NCBI RefSeq assembly: GCF_032062135.1
Contig: NC_092860.1
Location: 63,793,330-63,857,329, forward strand
DNA from: Pyxicephalus adspersus
Taxonomy: Eukaryota > Chordata > Amphibia > Anura > Pyxicephalidae
Reading direction: 5' to 3'
Length of the DNA stretch: 64,000 nt
Below, piece by piece: positions 46,601-57,820 of the stretch. Position 1 is the stretch's first letter. The number at the start of each line of letters is the position of its first letter. The notes beneath the pieces are model-generated. The model searched no databases. It saw nothing but the letters and a program-made list of their open reading frames with translations, and was not told where the DNA came from. A program made the translations under genes and the position numbers.

Positions 46601-48622
46601 GAAATTGTATTTGCTACTGTTTCATACATGTGCTACATATTTTGTTTTAAATAACTATATTAACAGTCAATATGTTTTATCTGTTTAGAAAGGTTGTAAA
46701 ATGAATATTTGTTTAGATGAGCATTGTTTGTAATAAAATGTGCTTTTTTATTTTAATGCCTTCACAGGAGCACCTGGGTATGGATTTTTATATTTTTACT
46801 CTGCATGTGTTTTTAAGTTGTGTGGTGTTTAAAAATTTTCAATACCTACAGTGTAATAATAATAAATAATATTTTGTGTTTAGGTGAGAAGCCGTTTAAA
46901 TGTGAGCAATGTAATTATGTAGCATCAAATCAACATGAAGTGACGCGGCATGCAAGACAGCTTCACAATGGGCCAAAACCTTTAACATGCCCGCACTGTA
47001 ACTACAAGACTGCTGACCGTAGCAATTTCAAAAAACATGTGGAGTTACATGTCAACCCACGTCAGTTCCTGTGTCCTGTTTGTGATTATGCTGCATCTAA
47101 GAAATGTAATTTGCAATATCACATCAAGTCCAGACATTCGGGATGCACTGACATTACAATGGATGTTTCTAAAGTGAAACTGCGGACAAAAAAAGAAGTG
47201 CCTGTTCCAGATCTTAGCAAGCAGGAGGAAAAGGAAAATTCAGAAGTAATAGTTGAGTCTGTAGAAAATGAAACTGATGGGAAACTAAAACTGAATAAGG
47301 AAAAATGTGAGACTCTTAAATCTGCTTCAGTTGGCCAAGTTACCAAACGTAATTGCAAGAACTCTAAACAAAAAACTGTTGAGGATGCAAGCCGTGACAA
47401 AAGTGCCTCAAAGGCTAAACGTTCAAAAAGAAAATTCGGCTCAGTGACTGAAAAGGCACTTAAAACCAATGATGCACAGAATACCAGTATGAAAAAAAAT
47501 AAATTGAGTCAAAATAGGCAACCAGAGTGTGAAGTACCTAAAAAAGGAAACAGAGGTGTAAAGTCCCAAAAGCGGAAGTTATTTATGAGTAACCAGCAGA
47601 AACCCCTTAAAAAGAAAAAAACTTTATCTGAAAAGACAGTACTAACAAAAAACAATTCTAAGGAAATGCCTGTGGATTGTATTGTAGAAACTAATATGCA
47701 AGTCCAGTTCTCTGGCAGTGAAACTGGCGTGTCATTGGGGACATCATCTGCTGCTGAAATTGTACCTGATCAGTCTGGTGCTAAAGATCCAATAGAAAAC
47801 AGTCATCACGAAGAAAACAGTAGTACTGAAGAGGAGACTATTGTACATGATGCATCATCTTCTTGTAGTTCAACTGATGATAAAATAGAGAATTGTATTG
47901 AGGTGCTTTTGGAAAGGGACAATCATTTTAGTGAAGGAGAAATTGCTCAGACAGATAACATTCAAGCGAGCCAGAACACTGTAAATAAAGACAAAGATTC
48001 TTCAGTAGAAGTGGAAACCTTAGACCATAATTCCCAAGCACATGAATCTGCAGCAGTAACTAAAGAGCCTCGGGGCCTCCCTGCAGGGGAGCCTCGGGGC
48101 CTCCCTGCAGGGGAGCCTCGGGGCCTCCCTGCAGGGGAGCCTCGGGGCCTCCCTGCAGGGGAGCCTCGGGGCCTCCCTGCAGAGCACACCGCAAACAACT
48201 CATTGATGAAACATTCACTACAAGATGAATCAGATGAATTAAATTTGCTTCATCCACCATCGAATGGAACAATAGATCAGGATACGAAATGCAGTGAGCA
48301 TTATCCATGTGATTTTATTAGTAGTGTGTCCTTGGATGTTGAGGAAGATGAGGGAATCCACAGTCATGAAGGCAGTGATATAAGTGATAATGTATCAGAA
48401 AGAAGTGATGACTCTGGCTTAAATGGTTTACAATATGCTCAAGAAGCCTTGGGTCCAAAATCTTCACCTGAATTACCGTCTGTGGATAAAACTGCTGCTG
48501 AAAGTTTTGTCTGCATTTTTTGTGACCGTACATTCAAGAAAACGGAGGAATATACAAAACACCTAAAACGCCACTTAGTCAATGTGTATTACCTTGAGAA
48601 AGCTGCACAGAATCGACTATGA
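38036..48622 (+). CDS. REST: REST/NRSF transcriptional repressor, three coding exons
   Basis: The exons 38036-38906, 45676-45759 and 46884-48622 join in phase 1 to an 897-aa protein (human is about 1,097). REST is a nuclear zinc-finger repressor that binds RE1 elements and silences neuronal genes outside neurons, recruiting SIN3 through its N-terminus and CoREST through its C-terminus. Seen here: [15 protein letters not shown] start in good Kozak context (A at -3, G at +4); the SIN3-type helix [20 protein letters not shown]; finger 1 near residue 155; fingers 2-8 near 206, 238, 265, 295, 323, 352 and 380; Lys-rich NLS-like stretches; a 24-nt repeat (residues 712-750); [10 protein letters not shown] near 804; and finger 9 ([10 protein letters not shown]) near 860. 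The length gap to human lies in the linker. No frameshift or stop. Confidence 0.96.
39206..39919 (+). mobile_element. Solo LTR of the gypsy family at 14377
   Basis: Starts TGTCACACTTACCTCTTCCT and follows the 14377 LTR throughout (gcgcatgcagacagttctga, caacatgtcccc, ccctggtatttgaccc) to about 39919. No internal sequence or second LTR is present. It lies in sense orientation in the REST intron. Its exact end and target duplication are unclear. Confidence 0.82.
40196..40315. mobile_element. End of a TTAA-type MITE
   Basis: TTAACCTCCCTGGCGGTCTG resembles the tip of the TTAA element at 17578. The other end was not found. Confidence 0.45.
40316..40370. repeat. (AT)n microsatellite
   Basis: About 26 uninterrupted AT dinucleotides in the REST intron. 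Confidence 0.97.
40694..42240 (-). mobile_element. Tc1-like transposon, 1.55 kb
   Basis: CAGTTAGGTCCATAAATATT at the left pairs with AAATATTTATGGACCTAACTG at the right. TA precedes the left end; the right flank reads TGTG, so the TA duplication has been lost on that side. Transposase fragments lie on the - strand between long TIR regions. Confidence 0.9.
40954..41937 (-). pseudogene. Tc1-like transposase, broken
   Basis: The N-terminal frame (41937-41494) has the paired-like DNA-binding region: [20 protein letters not shown], then [13 protein letters not shown] (GRPR hook) and a second HTH around [14 protein letters not shown]. After a stop the first catalytic block reads TDETKINLY. The frame 41274-40954 has [10 protein letters not shown] (second Asp) and [13 protein letters not shown] (third acidic residue, Glu), i.e. 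DD34E. Stops and deletions lie between 41275 and 41493. The protein would cut and paste the element at TA sites; this copy cannot. Confidence 0.9.
43597..43641. repeat. Poly(T) run
   Basis: About 35 or more T in a row in the REST intron, possibly the tail of an unrecognised reverse-oriented retroelement. Confidence 0.9.
44740..45055. repeat. GC-rich repeat fragment in REST intron
   Basis: CpG-rich text such as gccacaacccgcccactccc with atcgcaggtctgagac resembles the outer transposon at 20590-20640 (gccagaacctgcccattctc with atcgcagatctaag). Probably a fragment of that hAT-like family; ends not resolved. Confidence 0.45.
45385..45540. mobile_element. Decayed repeat fragment before REST exon 2
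   Basis: actaatcagccaaaacatta followed by aaaactagttttgtgtaggt resembles a dispersed repeat that begins with 'atcagccataacatta' in many vertebrate genomes. Family assignment is uncertain. It ends about 135 bp before the exon acceptor. Confidence 0.4.
45676..45759 (+). CDS. REST: REST coding exon 2 (zinc finger 5), 84 nt
   Basis: The acceptor TTAATAG precedes GAGAGAGACCTTATC. The exon encodes [20 protein letters not shown] then TRHMRTHS and ends TCACTCAG|GTTTGT. The 84-nt length and phase equal those of the mammalian finger-5 exon as I recall it. The donor GTTTGT is weak, which fits the alternative splicing known directly after this exon. Confidence 0.95.
45760..46883 (+). other. REST intron between coding exons 2 and 3
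   Basis: 1.1 kb, AT-rich. It contains the candidate neuron-specific exon at 46768. The acceptor is ATTTTGTGTTTAG at 46871-46883. Confidence 0.9.
46768..46777 (+). other. REST: Candidate REST exon N (neuron-specific microexon, REST4-type)
   Basis: TTTTTATTTTAATGCCTTCACAG is a near-ideal acceptor ending at 46767, with a TGC (46757-46759) of the kind bound by SRRM4/nSR100. GAGCACCTGG then meets GTATGG as a possible donor, giving a 10-nt exon. Spliced between 45759 and 46884 it would read ...THSGAPG followed by TGA, truncating REST after finger 5. If a later donor is used, the peptide continues [12 protein letters not shown], whose GYGF resembles the GYGY-containing novel tail I recall for the human truncated isoform. 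The exact donor cannot be set from sequence alone. Confidence 0.6.
46884..48622 (+). CDS. REST: REST terminal coding exon (fingers 6-8, linker, degron, finger 9)
   Basis: Starts GGTGAGAAGCCG in phase 1 and encodes [20 protein letters not shown], then [12 protein letters not shown] and [13 protein letters not shown] fingers. A long low-complexity linker follows, rich in Lys/Ser and then Glu/Ser/Asp. Next come the tandem repeat, [18 protein letters not shown] with SDDSGLNG (a beta-TrCP degron region in human REST) and the C-terminal CoREST-binding finger [16 protein letters not shown] ending [13 protein letters not shown]. The stop is TGA at 48620-48622. Confidence 0.96.
48065..48181 (+). repeat. 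24-nt coding minisatellite in REST (5 copies of EPRGLPAG)
   Basis: GAGCCTCGGGGCCTCCCTGC starts at 48065, 48089, 48113, 48137 and 48161. The four full units are identical and the fifth lacks the last three bases. It is far more GC-rich than the exon around it. In frame it gives EPRGLPAG four times and EPRGLPA once. Human REST has different Pro/Glu-rich repeats in the same linker. Confidence 0.97.
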
Positions 48623-49650
48623 ATAGAAGCACGTGTCATAAACAATGTTACTTTAAACTTTCAGTCATATGCTATCTAAAATGGTACAAAACTCTGCAGT
48701 ATAGTTTAATGACTTGATAATTACCCCTACCCCCATCTGCAAAGTCAACTCTTCCCTAAAAATTACATCATTCTTGCTTCTGTCAAATCTTTCTAAAAAA
48801 AAAATACAAAAAAATAAATATATATTTAAAGCCTGTCTAGCATTTTTTTTAAATTGAGTAGCTGTTTCAGGCACTAAAGAAAATAGTATAAAAAATTTCT
48901 AAATTGCACTTCTATATCAAAACTGAATACCTTGCAGTGCAGTATTTCCTGCTTTTTTTTAGCTCACCAATAGGCAGGTTTACAAGCTGATTTAGGCTGG
49001 GATTTATTTCTACTTAACAAAAATACCCCATAGGCTAGAAGTTTGGGCAGTCAGCGCTAAATCGTTACAGCCTGCATGCTCTGTTCCCTTTAGGAAGACC
49101 AATAAATTGACTAGTAAATTTTTATATTATAATTACAAAAAGTAACATTTACGTAAATGATAAAAAGTCATATATGGAAATATTTCAAACTAGAAAGTTA
49201 AAACTGGTAATGTAGGGTTAGAAATGTAGCGAACATCTTTAATATTAAACTCAGTGAAAAACTGGATTTCCTAAAGTTCCATACAATTTTTGTTTTTTGT
49301 GTATGTGGTATATCTGTAACAAATACAAAGTTGTTGAACATTTTACCTGCCATGCAATTTGAATCTTTTTTTTATTCATAAACTTGCTATACTTCATAGC
49401 TAGGGAGATAATTAAAATTTTCTGGTACAGATAAGCAATACAGTGGGCCTTGGTCATGCTCTATATTGACAAATTGTAATCATACGTAATGGATTGCTAA
49501 TAAATATGTGGATTAAGCAAAGTTTTTATTATTTGCCTGGAATTTGGACTTGTAATAAATGAGTTAGTTTGTGACATCCTTTTCTCCTCCTGCCATATTA
49601 GAGGGTAGAGAGTTAAATAAAACAATGATTTTTCCTTGTTTTTATCGTAC
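48623..49650 (+). other. REST: REST 3' untranslated region (putative)
   Basis: AT-rich sequence after the stop. AATAAA hexamers occur at 49499, 49554, 49616 and 49779; the one at 49616 is followed by a T/TG-rich stretch and is my best guess for cleavage. The end is inferred. Confidence 0.55.
49616..49621 (+). terminator. Candidate REST poly(A) signal AATAAA
   Basis: AATAAA followed within 15-30 bases by tgatttttccttgttttta. Alternatives are at 49499, 49554 and 49779. Confidence 0.45.
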
Positions 49651-49784
49651 AGCCTAACGGTCACAAGAAAACAAACCTATGTACTGAGTGTGCTAGGTCA
49701 GTAACTCAGAACCCCCTACATGTTTTTTGTTGTATTTGTATAACAAAGGCCTGGGAAGGTTAAATGATAACACTTTAAAATAAA

Positions 49785-50563
49785 GGAGTTTAAACATTTG
49801 TTAAAGAAACTTGTCAGGTCTTAAAATCTTAAACATTCCTTCCTTTATATGGATAAATGTGGCATACTAACAGAGGGTAGCAGGGTACCTGATATGTAAA
49901 TCAGAGATTCAACATTATTGAGAGAAAGAATTACTGTCATTTAAAACACACAATATTCTTGACCACCTATGATTATATTCTCTTAATTTAGGTTGGAATG
50001 TGTATAATATTTAAAAATCTATTGTGTTTTTTTTTTTTTTTTTGTTTAAACTCTGGCTGTAAAAAAAATTAAAATAAAAATCTTGCACACTCCATTTAGG
50101 TCCTCTTCAGAAACTGGTTTACATCTATGACAACAAGGATTGGAGTTTTTAGTTTATTATACCACAATTGGATACAGTTAAAATTCAAAAAGCAGACTGC
50201 TTTTGACCACTGCATTGAATACATCTTGTTGTCTTCATTTTCCTGAGGATTTTTACCCTTTTGCTCGATAATTAATGATAAACACTGAACAAAAAGATCT
50301 CTCTTTATATTACCCGGGAACCTCTCACGCTTTCATTTCATTTCTCACGCTCTCACGCTTTTTATGTTTTGTAATATGGTTTGGTGCTTGTTTTACTACG
50401 AAAGGGCATTGCCATCTTATCTCCTTTAGAAAAATCTAGGTGGTACCAATCATAATCGCATCCCATAGTCTGAAAATTGTATTCATAAAGAATTTAAATT
50501 GATTATATTTATGTACAGAGGAAACCTATGTACTTATCTAACAGTTTCCTATATATGATAATT
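49785..50563. other. Intergenic, nothing recognised
   Basis: AT-rich with a T run at about 50026-50043; no gene signature. More distal REST 3'UTR cannot be excluded. Confidence 0.4.
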
Positions 50564-51340
50564 ACCGTGTTTCCCCCCAAAATAAGACCTATTCTGAAAG
50601 TAAAACCTAGCATTCTAGTCATGCAAGGGTGAAATATAATCCCTTCCCCGAAAGTAAGCCCTATTGGCTTCTTCAGAGGGTGTGGTCATCTGGTACACAG
50701 AGGGATACTAAGAGGAAGGAGAGAGCAGGAGATTTTCAAAGCACCGGAGCAAGGGATGAAGAAATTGCAGGGTTAATTAACTAACCTACGGTGCTCTGGT
50801 GTGACACTACAACTAAGAGGTTGGTGGATTCTTTTTTCAAAGGGTCCTTGCTAGTATTTCATTCATTAGCAGCAATGCATATTTATTGTTTTTATATTTT
50901 TTTGCTTTTTACTCTTGGTTGCTGTTTGTGGTCAACAAAGCTTTGCAAGTTTTGTTTCTGTGTCTGCATGTTACTCTGAGTCATATGTTAATTGTCAGCA
51001 CATTTTCTTGTTATGTTGCACTTGTTTGCTTATAAAGCTGTGTTTTTTTTTCATTAATCATTTTTGTCCATTCTTATTCTTGTATATAACAGAAAAATCT
51101 GTTATTTTGACAGGTCACAGGTAACACAGAGGTGTCTTTCTATAGCATTGTAATATTGGTTACAGGTTTTGGCAAAAACAGATTTTTGTACCTGAATAAA
51201 AACAGATTTTTGTACATGAATAAATAGAGATTTTTTTTTGTACATGAGAAAAATTAGACATCCCCTGAAAATAAGCCCTAATGCGATTTTCAGAGGTAAA
51301 ATAAAAAAAGGACCCTGTCTTATTTTCAGTGAAACACTAG
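50564..51340. mobile_element. MITE with CCGTGTTTCCCCC ends
   Basis: CCGTGTTTCCCCCCAAAATAA at the left pairs with TTATTTTCAGTGAAACACTA at the right, an imperfect inverted repeat of the family also at 36427. Internal text is repetitive (three copies of acagatttttgtac near 51179-51245). No transposase. Confidence 0.65.
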
Positions 51341-54075
51341 TATGTATTAAGTGAAACTATTCAGATTATATAAACCGTATATAAAAAAAAAAAACGATGT
51401 ATTTACCTGCCTTTATCACACTAATATTTTAACTTTTTTATATGATTAAATTGTTAATATTTTTTCATATGTATAATTAATACATTTTGAATTTTAACCC
51501 TATCCAAATTGTGGTATATCTTAAACTAAAAATCCCAATCTTTGATGCCACATTATTTATAGTTATCCTTAAAGGGGTAGATACCACAATTACTAATTAA
51601 TATTCTGTCCTGGTCCCAGGTACCAGTATTGCTCTTTTGTACATCTATGACAAAAGGTGTTTTTTGGAAAGACTAAATTAAATAGTGAAAGATATGCTGG
51701 AGAAAAAAAATCATATGGGAATATTTACAATAAAGGCAGCATCCTGTCCCATACCTTTTAAAGTACTGGATATTTCACTTTCCTCCAGGCAGGTTCAGAC
51801 CTGCATCTGATCAAGCGATCCTGTACGGGTTCTCTTTGTTGGCACCTTGGTTGGTTACTCACCAACGCTCACTCACCAACGCTGTGGTAAGAATGACCAG
51901 ACCAAGTGGTTGGCTGGCAAGATGGCAGCCACCAGAAGCCTTACAGTGTGCTTTGTGCTTATGACAGTGGGTGGTAGTGAGCCGCACTGAACTAATTCTC
52001 TGTCTTTCCTTAAGCAGTTGTTCACTGCTAGTCTGAACATAGTTTTACAACTATAAACGTGTTGCTTGTTTACATTAGAGCTTGCCAGGTTACCGAGATA
52101 TGTTCTCAAAAAAATACGGAAAAAAAAGTAAGAATAGACTTTCTGTGCCTTAGTTGTGAGCTTTAAATATAATTTTCTGCCCTATGCCTGCAGATGCATG
52201 TCAGGTTGGGCTTGAAAGTAGGTACTGTCACTGCTTGTTCTGAATATGGTATTAGTTTAGTGTGCACGATCTGAGCACTATTTACCTGAAGGGCATGGAA
52301 ATTATTTCTAGTAAATGCTAGGCTTGCCAGCTTCCTGGGATTGTTTGTTGCCTGAACATATCAGGTAATGTTCTTGTTTTCCAAGGTTTTGATACCATAT
52401 TGGCAGTGTATATACACTGTGTGCTTGAGGAAGTGGAAAGCAAACACAAAACACAACACAGACAAAACACAAAACAGTGTTTGCAAACATGGAAGCCATC
52501 GGCAGTAAAACTGGTCATAATCTTTTGTGGAACATTTATTTGCTTGTTTGGCCTTATTTAATGGATAATAATTTTAGTTAGCCAAGTTCAAGTAAATTAA
52601 CATGCAACTCTTGTTTGTCTATAAAGGAGCATATTTAGTGTGTGTATATATAAAAAAAATAAAAAAGTAGTTCGTTTACTACTTAAAGGCAACATTTAAT
52701 GTCCACATTTGTATTATGCTTTCATGTGTATTGTGTTTTCCTAACATGCTCTGTTGGCAATATTTATTTTGTGTGTGTGTGTATGTATGTGTAAACATAA
52801 ATACATCCGTTCGCTTTTAGAGCTGTAGGCGCAACAGAAACTGATTAGAGAGATTTCATCTTCTTTCAAAGTGACACAATAGTTTGGATTTTCACCTTCT
52901 TTTGTTCACATTACCTTACTTTTATTATGTAAAGGGGAAAGCTCCCCAATAGTGATATAAACCTCACTGGGGATCTACTGCTTGTCTCACTCTCCTAAAA
53001 AAAAAAAAAAAAAAAAAAATTACTTTTAGCCTTCAGGGTTTTTTAATAAATTATATGATATAAATTATTCTCCTGTCAATTTGTCTGAAAATGTGCTGAC
53101 CGTCAATCCTACATTTCTCATTTTAGTGCATATAAAACAATGACTCGTTCTGCCACTTAAGCCACGTACACACTTCCAAATATAGTCGTTGGAAAGGATC
53201 TTTCACGATCCTTTCAGCATTCCAAATAACATATATATAATTATATATATATATTTTATTGTGGCACAACATATTTGCTAATATAGCCCCATAATCCTCA
53301 ACAACTGGGACACTTTGCTCATATTCTTTCTGCAATTGGTCAAGATGGAAAAAATGTTTAACCAAGGTTTGGCAAGCTAAGTCAAAGAAATTTGTGAATT
53401 ATTAATTTTTCATTATTAAGAGCAGTGAGTAGTAAAAGTATATTTTATCAAGTTGTTACTAAAAAAAATTCCCATTATTAATATGTGACATATTTCATGT
53501 ACACTGTTTATATACTATGTTTTGTCAATGTGTAAATTAGGATCAGGTTTTCAAAATCTTAAAGGCCAATTTACCCATAATTAATATGGCCTGGTTGGCC
53601 AAGTTAGTAATGGCCTTCTTAACTACATTGAGGGCTTTATTATTCTATATTTTATTCCCTTTTACTAAGGATTATGGGTGTTTACACTCTCATTTCAATG
53701 TTCCTCCCATTACATTTTAAAATACTAGAAACCAAAAAGGAGTAATAGCCACAACTGGTGTTCAAGACCCAGGAATTGATGGGTAGACCTAACCTTGCAT
53801 CTACCAGAAACTAAAATACCATGTTTGGGAGAGATCCATACTTGCATAATTGTATTGGTGCCTAATGTCACCGTGACTAAGTATGGAACAATCCAGCATT
53901 TATGTTGGCTAAGTGACTTCCAGTTAAGATTTCTTTTGGATTTAAGAGATTTCTATAGTGTTTCCTAAATAAGAGTTGAAGGGAAATCAACAACATAAGT
54001 ATGCGAGCATCAGTAAATTACATGAGGATTTTCTGTCTTTCCAAGGCCTAAAACAGTTTTACTGAAGTTTTAATG
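51341..54075. other. Intergenic, AT-rich
   Basis: No conserved frame. Low-complexity runs include A23 near 52998-53019 and short (TG)n and (AT)n. A Harbinger MITE remnant is noted separately. Confidence 0.45.
53159..53215. mobile_element. Truncated Harbinger-type MITE end
   Basis: AGCCACGTACACACTTCC and then gtcgttggaaaggatctttc with acgatcctttc match the left part of the MITE at 30015. The opposite end is missing. Confidence 0.65.
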
Positions 54076-54083
54076 TTTTAAAC

Positions 54084-54382
54084 CAGTGATTTTCAACCAC
54101 TGTGCCGCGGCACACTAGTGTGCCATGAGAGATCTTTAGGTGTACCGTGGGAAATTATCTAATTACCATTGTCGAGTGTCTGTGCTGTAGTGACTGGCAG
54201 AGTAATGTAATACTCTTCCATGTCAGTGGGTGGCAGTAGGTAACAGTTTTCTTGTTTATTCTTAGAGACAAAAGAATTAGCTACAGAGTGTCATTTTGTA
54301 ACATTTTTGATTTGTGGTGTGCCGCAGGATTTTTTCAATGTAAAAAAATGTGCCGTGGCTCAAAAAAAGTTGAAAAACACTG
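54084..54382. mobile_element. hAT MITE, 299 bp, perfect 8-bp TSD
   Basis: Starts CAGTGATTTTCAACC and ends AGTTGAAAAACACTG (inverted). TTTTAAAC is present exactly on both sides (54076-54083 and 54383-54390), the 8-bp duplication of hAT transposition. The interior includes GTGCCGCGGCACACTAG, a local palindrome. Non-coding. Confidence 0.92.
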
Positions 54383-54390
54383 TTTTAAAC

Positions 54391-57300
54391 AATAGAAGAT
54401 CTTATCATGCTAGAGTTTTGATATAGCTATTTGTGTGTGTTGTTAGAATGTAGCTTTATTTGTAGCCATATTTCATTTAAAATACCTATACTTTAAGCCT
54501 ATTTTAAGTCCAAAACAAAAACGTAGTATATTGCTGCTAACCAGTAATTTTTTAGGTGGAGAGGACATCAATTGTTTGTTTCCAGTCTTTATTTTTCCTT
54601 TCTTTCATTCTGGTAAACTTGCAGATACCACTCTTCTTGTCTGTCCACATATACACTCATTACTCCAATATATGTAACTTCGAAAAGAACCATGGGTATT
54701 ACACAGATTGAGCTTTTCATTTGTTTACTCTTGTTGATCCCCATTGCATTGTGGATTGATAGGACTGATTTAATTGCTCATTAAAGATTTTATGCTTTTA
54801 AAAATTGACAAAGTTCTTGCATTTCAGGCAAGGTATTTTCTCTACTTGTGTTCTTAGCTTGAAAAAGAAAAACTGTTGCAGCCACCACATCTAGGAACTG
54901 TTAGGTTGTTTTATAATAAATGTGTACTTTTAGTTTTAGATGAGTTTTAAAATTGAACCAGTCAGTGGCATTATTCATACCATGTGTGGATCTATAATAT
55001 GGTATGCTGAAAATCTTTATGCTATGGTTTTGACATGCTTTTATTTTACTGAATCAAAATGCACAGAAATTTGTTGTTTACTTTTGACCTGGGTGTTAAT
55101 TATCGGGAACAAGTAGAGTGAGACATTCAAAATAAGGCAATGTCTCTTATCTGTTCTGAACATAATTATTTGCTTAGACAATCAGCGTGCTAAGTAAGTC
55201 TTAGTTCATACGCTATCAAAGTAAATTAAATGATATAGTTTGTTGAATTGGTGTGTACATGCACACATTTGTAGCTGAGAAAACAAACCTCTTTCTTTTG
55301 AGCTATGCATATATTTTTAACTGTAACACTGCCTGAATATATCCAGTACACCTTCAAAAAAGTTTTATGTGAGCACAACAACATGCTGGGCATTTTTTGG
55401 TAAGGTAATTGTCTTGACACTTTTAATATTTTGCAGCTTTTGAGCACAGAATATTGTATAGAGTATCCTCAGATACTATACAGAACCAGAAGATAGTTAT
55501 TTCTAGGGTGTTTACTTCAGTTTTTAATGCTCATGTTTCTGTTTAGTAACATAATTAGAGGTCTATGCCTATACTTAAAAAATGTCATACTTATATTATT
55601 ATTATTCATATATATTTGCTCTGTGGAGATGTTTATTACATAAATAAGGATATTCACTTAATGGGTTATAAAAATAGGGTAGTAGAAGGTGATTTTTATA
55701 TGTCTTTGTCAACCTGTTAGGCTTGTCACAGTGATGTGGCCTCTAGTGGTACAGTGATTTACATTTTATTACTGTGACCCTTGTAGGTTTAGGAGAGCTA
55801 GAGGGAGGGGGTCGTAGATTTTGATGGGATCAAAGATTAAGATTTAGAGCTAAAGGAAGTAATTTAAGGTCAACCCTCACAAATATATCTAATTCACTTT
55901 TAAGACTTTCATTAGATTTTTTTTCTTAAACTTGACATTATTTTGTAAAGCTCACTATGAGTATCAGTGTCTGGATTCAAATGTAAAACCCATGTCTAAA
56001 AGAATTTTGATTCTGCTTTTTTTTTTTTTCCACTGATGTGGAAAACCAAAAAAAAAGTATTCTTAAACCACTAATTGAAAGGTATTTATCTATAGATCCA
56101 GTGTGATTTAGTATACATGTTTAGTAGGAGGTAGGAGCTGTATTACTTTGTACCTCACTACTTTTATAAACAGCCCAAAAAATTAAACCTCATTTATGGA
56201 TTTTATGTATTCACATTTTTCTTCTGTGCATATGGCATTAAAGGGAAAAATGCCTTTGGACCTAAAACAGTGTGTATATGTATGTATGTAACATAACCTG
56301 TTTACATGCAATTTGTACGTTAGATAATAATTTGGTGATTTTCTGTGCTCCAATTGTAGAATGGTGTTTTGAATATCTGCCATGTCCAAGCACAGAGCAG
56401 TCCAAGCACAGAGGTAACATACTAAGGAGTTTAGAGTGTTCAGTAAGCTAAATTATTTTTGCAAACAATACCAAAATATGTGCAAGTAAATATTAAAAAG
56501 CACAGTTTTCGTTGCATATGATTGAATGTTTGAAGTCAGCAAAGCTTTAAAAGCTGTATTCCTTCCGTAAATCAACTCCAGTGTTGAGCTGTTGTGTATA
56601 GAGCTTTCTGCAGTAGAGTTGAAAGAGAAGCCAAATGTTCATAGTTGATTACTTGATGATAATGGGAAATTTAAGCGGTGAGAGTGATTTATACATTAGT
56701 TGTAATCTTGCCTAACTCATTCTATATAAATTTGACTGTTTTACTATATTTATATAACACTTTTCAGGTCTTCTTTGAGGGAGGCCTACTGTACTTTGTA
56801 TAATACAATAAACTATTTTGTAGTTATAAAACGGTATACATTTTAGTAAAATTTTACTTTTATTGGCTTGTGTTAAGTAAACAATTTTATATCAAGCTGT
56901 TTGTAATTATATATTTATTTTATGCATGCAAGTGCTCACTTGTATATAAATGTAGATATGCATGTTTTTCTTTGCTTTGTACATTATATTGAGTGATATT
57001 TACATAAACACCAAAGGCAAATGACAATATGTATTACTCTTTGGGAAATTGCTAGTGCAGGCTATCATTTTTTGTGTAATTTGGTTAAGCATTATTGTTG
57101 CCAAATTTTGTTATTTTTTTTTTCCTTTTAGCACAAGTGCCTAAATAAGATTGTGTGTATTTACATAGTCAATGAAAATGTAATAAAGATTTCAGGATTA
57201 TTTGTCTGTATTGTTCCTTTTATTATGTATGCAATGTATATCGAGTGATGTTTAACTTCACCTAATTGTTTGCATTTTTCATTCCTGAAAAAGGGTTTGC

Positions 57301-57530
57301 TTAGGGTTTCTGCACCTGTATAAAAACAAAATAAAAGAAGGAGAGAAAGGGGATGGTTCATTTTTCACGCATCAATATTACATGAGTTTTTGCAGTAGTA
57401 AAAAAAATCTACCCTGAAATTTCCCTATTACCACCCAGTTTTTGAAAGTAATGCTTAAACAGTGCCAAACCTTTATGGATACTTGTTATAGGTTATAGCT
57501 ACCCCTGCCATGCCAAGCTTGTTCATTATT
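54391..57530. other. Intergenic, AT-rich, nothing recognised
   Basis: No gene, RNA or clear repeat could be supported; several T or A runs only. Confidence 0.45.
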
Positions 57531-57820
57531 AGTGTTAGTCGAATAGCTCACTATTTGATTTGACCGCTATTCAGTCGAATAATGCATTATTATTCGGGTG
57601 ATCGAGCGTCGAATTCGAACTCCATTAAAGTCAATGGGGGAAAAAATCTGGTTGTTTTTCTGGACTGTGTAGAGCTTCTACAGCCTATAAATACATTTAA
57701 AAAGACATGTCAAGACTCCCCCAGCTCTGCACAACACTGTACAAGTAAAAAAAGAAAAAGAAAATAAAGGAGTCTTTTTTTCTGTTGCTGGCAAGGCCAT
57801 TTTATGGGGGCGGTCAAGGG
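57531..57820. repeat. Repeat-like sequence flanking the young L1, left side
   Basis: TCGAATA/TATTCG words recur (57538-57615) with cattaaagtcaatgggg, giving the look of a dispersed element. The L1 inserted at its right part. Family unknown. Confidence 0.4.

Noticed and set aside
46820..46883. Reading the last REST frame from 46820 as a protein start
   Set aside because: It is intron; the acceptor TTTAG at 46883 and the phase-1 join with 45759 give the conserved GEKPF linker.
47962..48308. - strand frames with GRPRGSPA or GGPEAPLQ repeats
   Set aside because: They are antisense readings of the REST 24-nt repeat.
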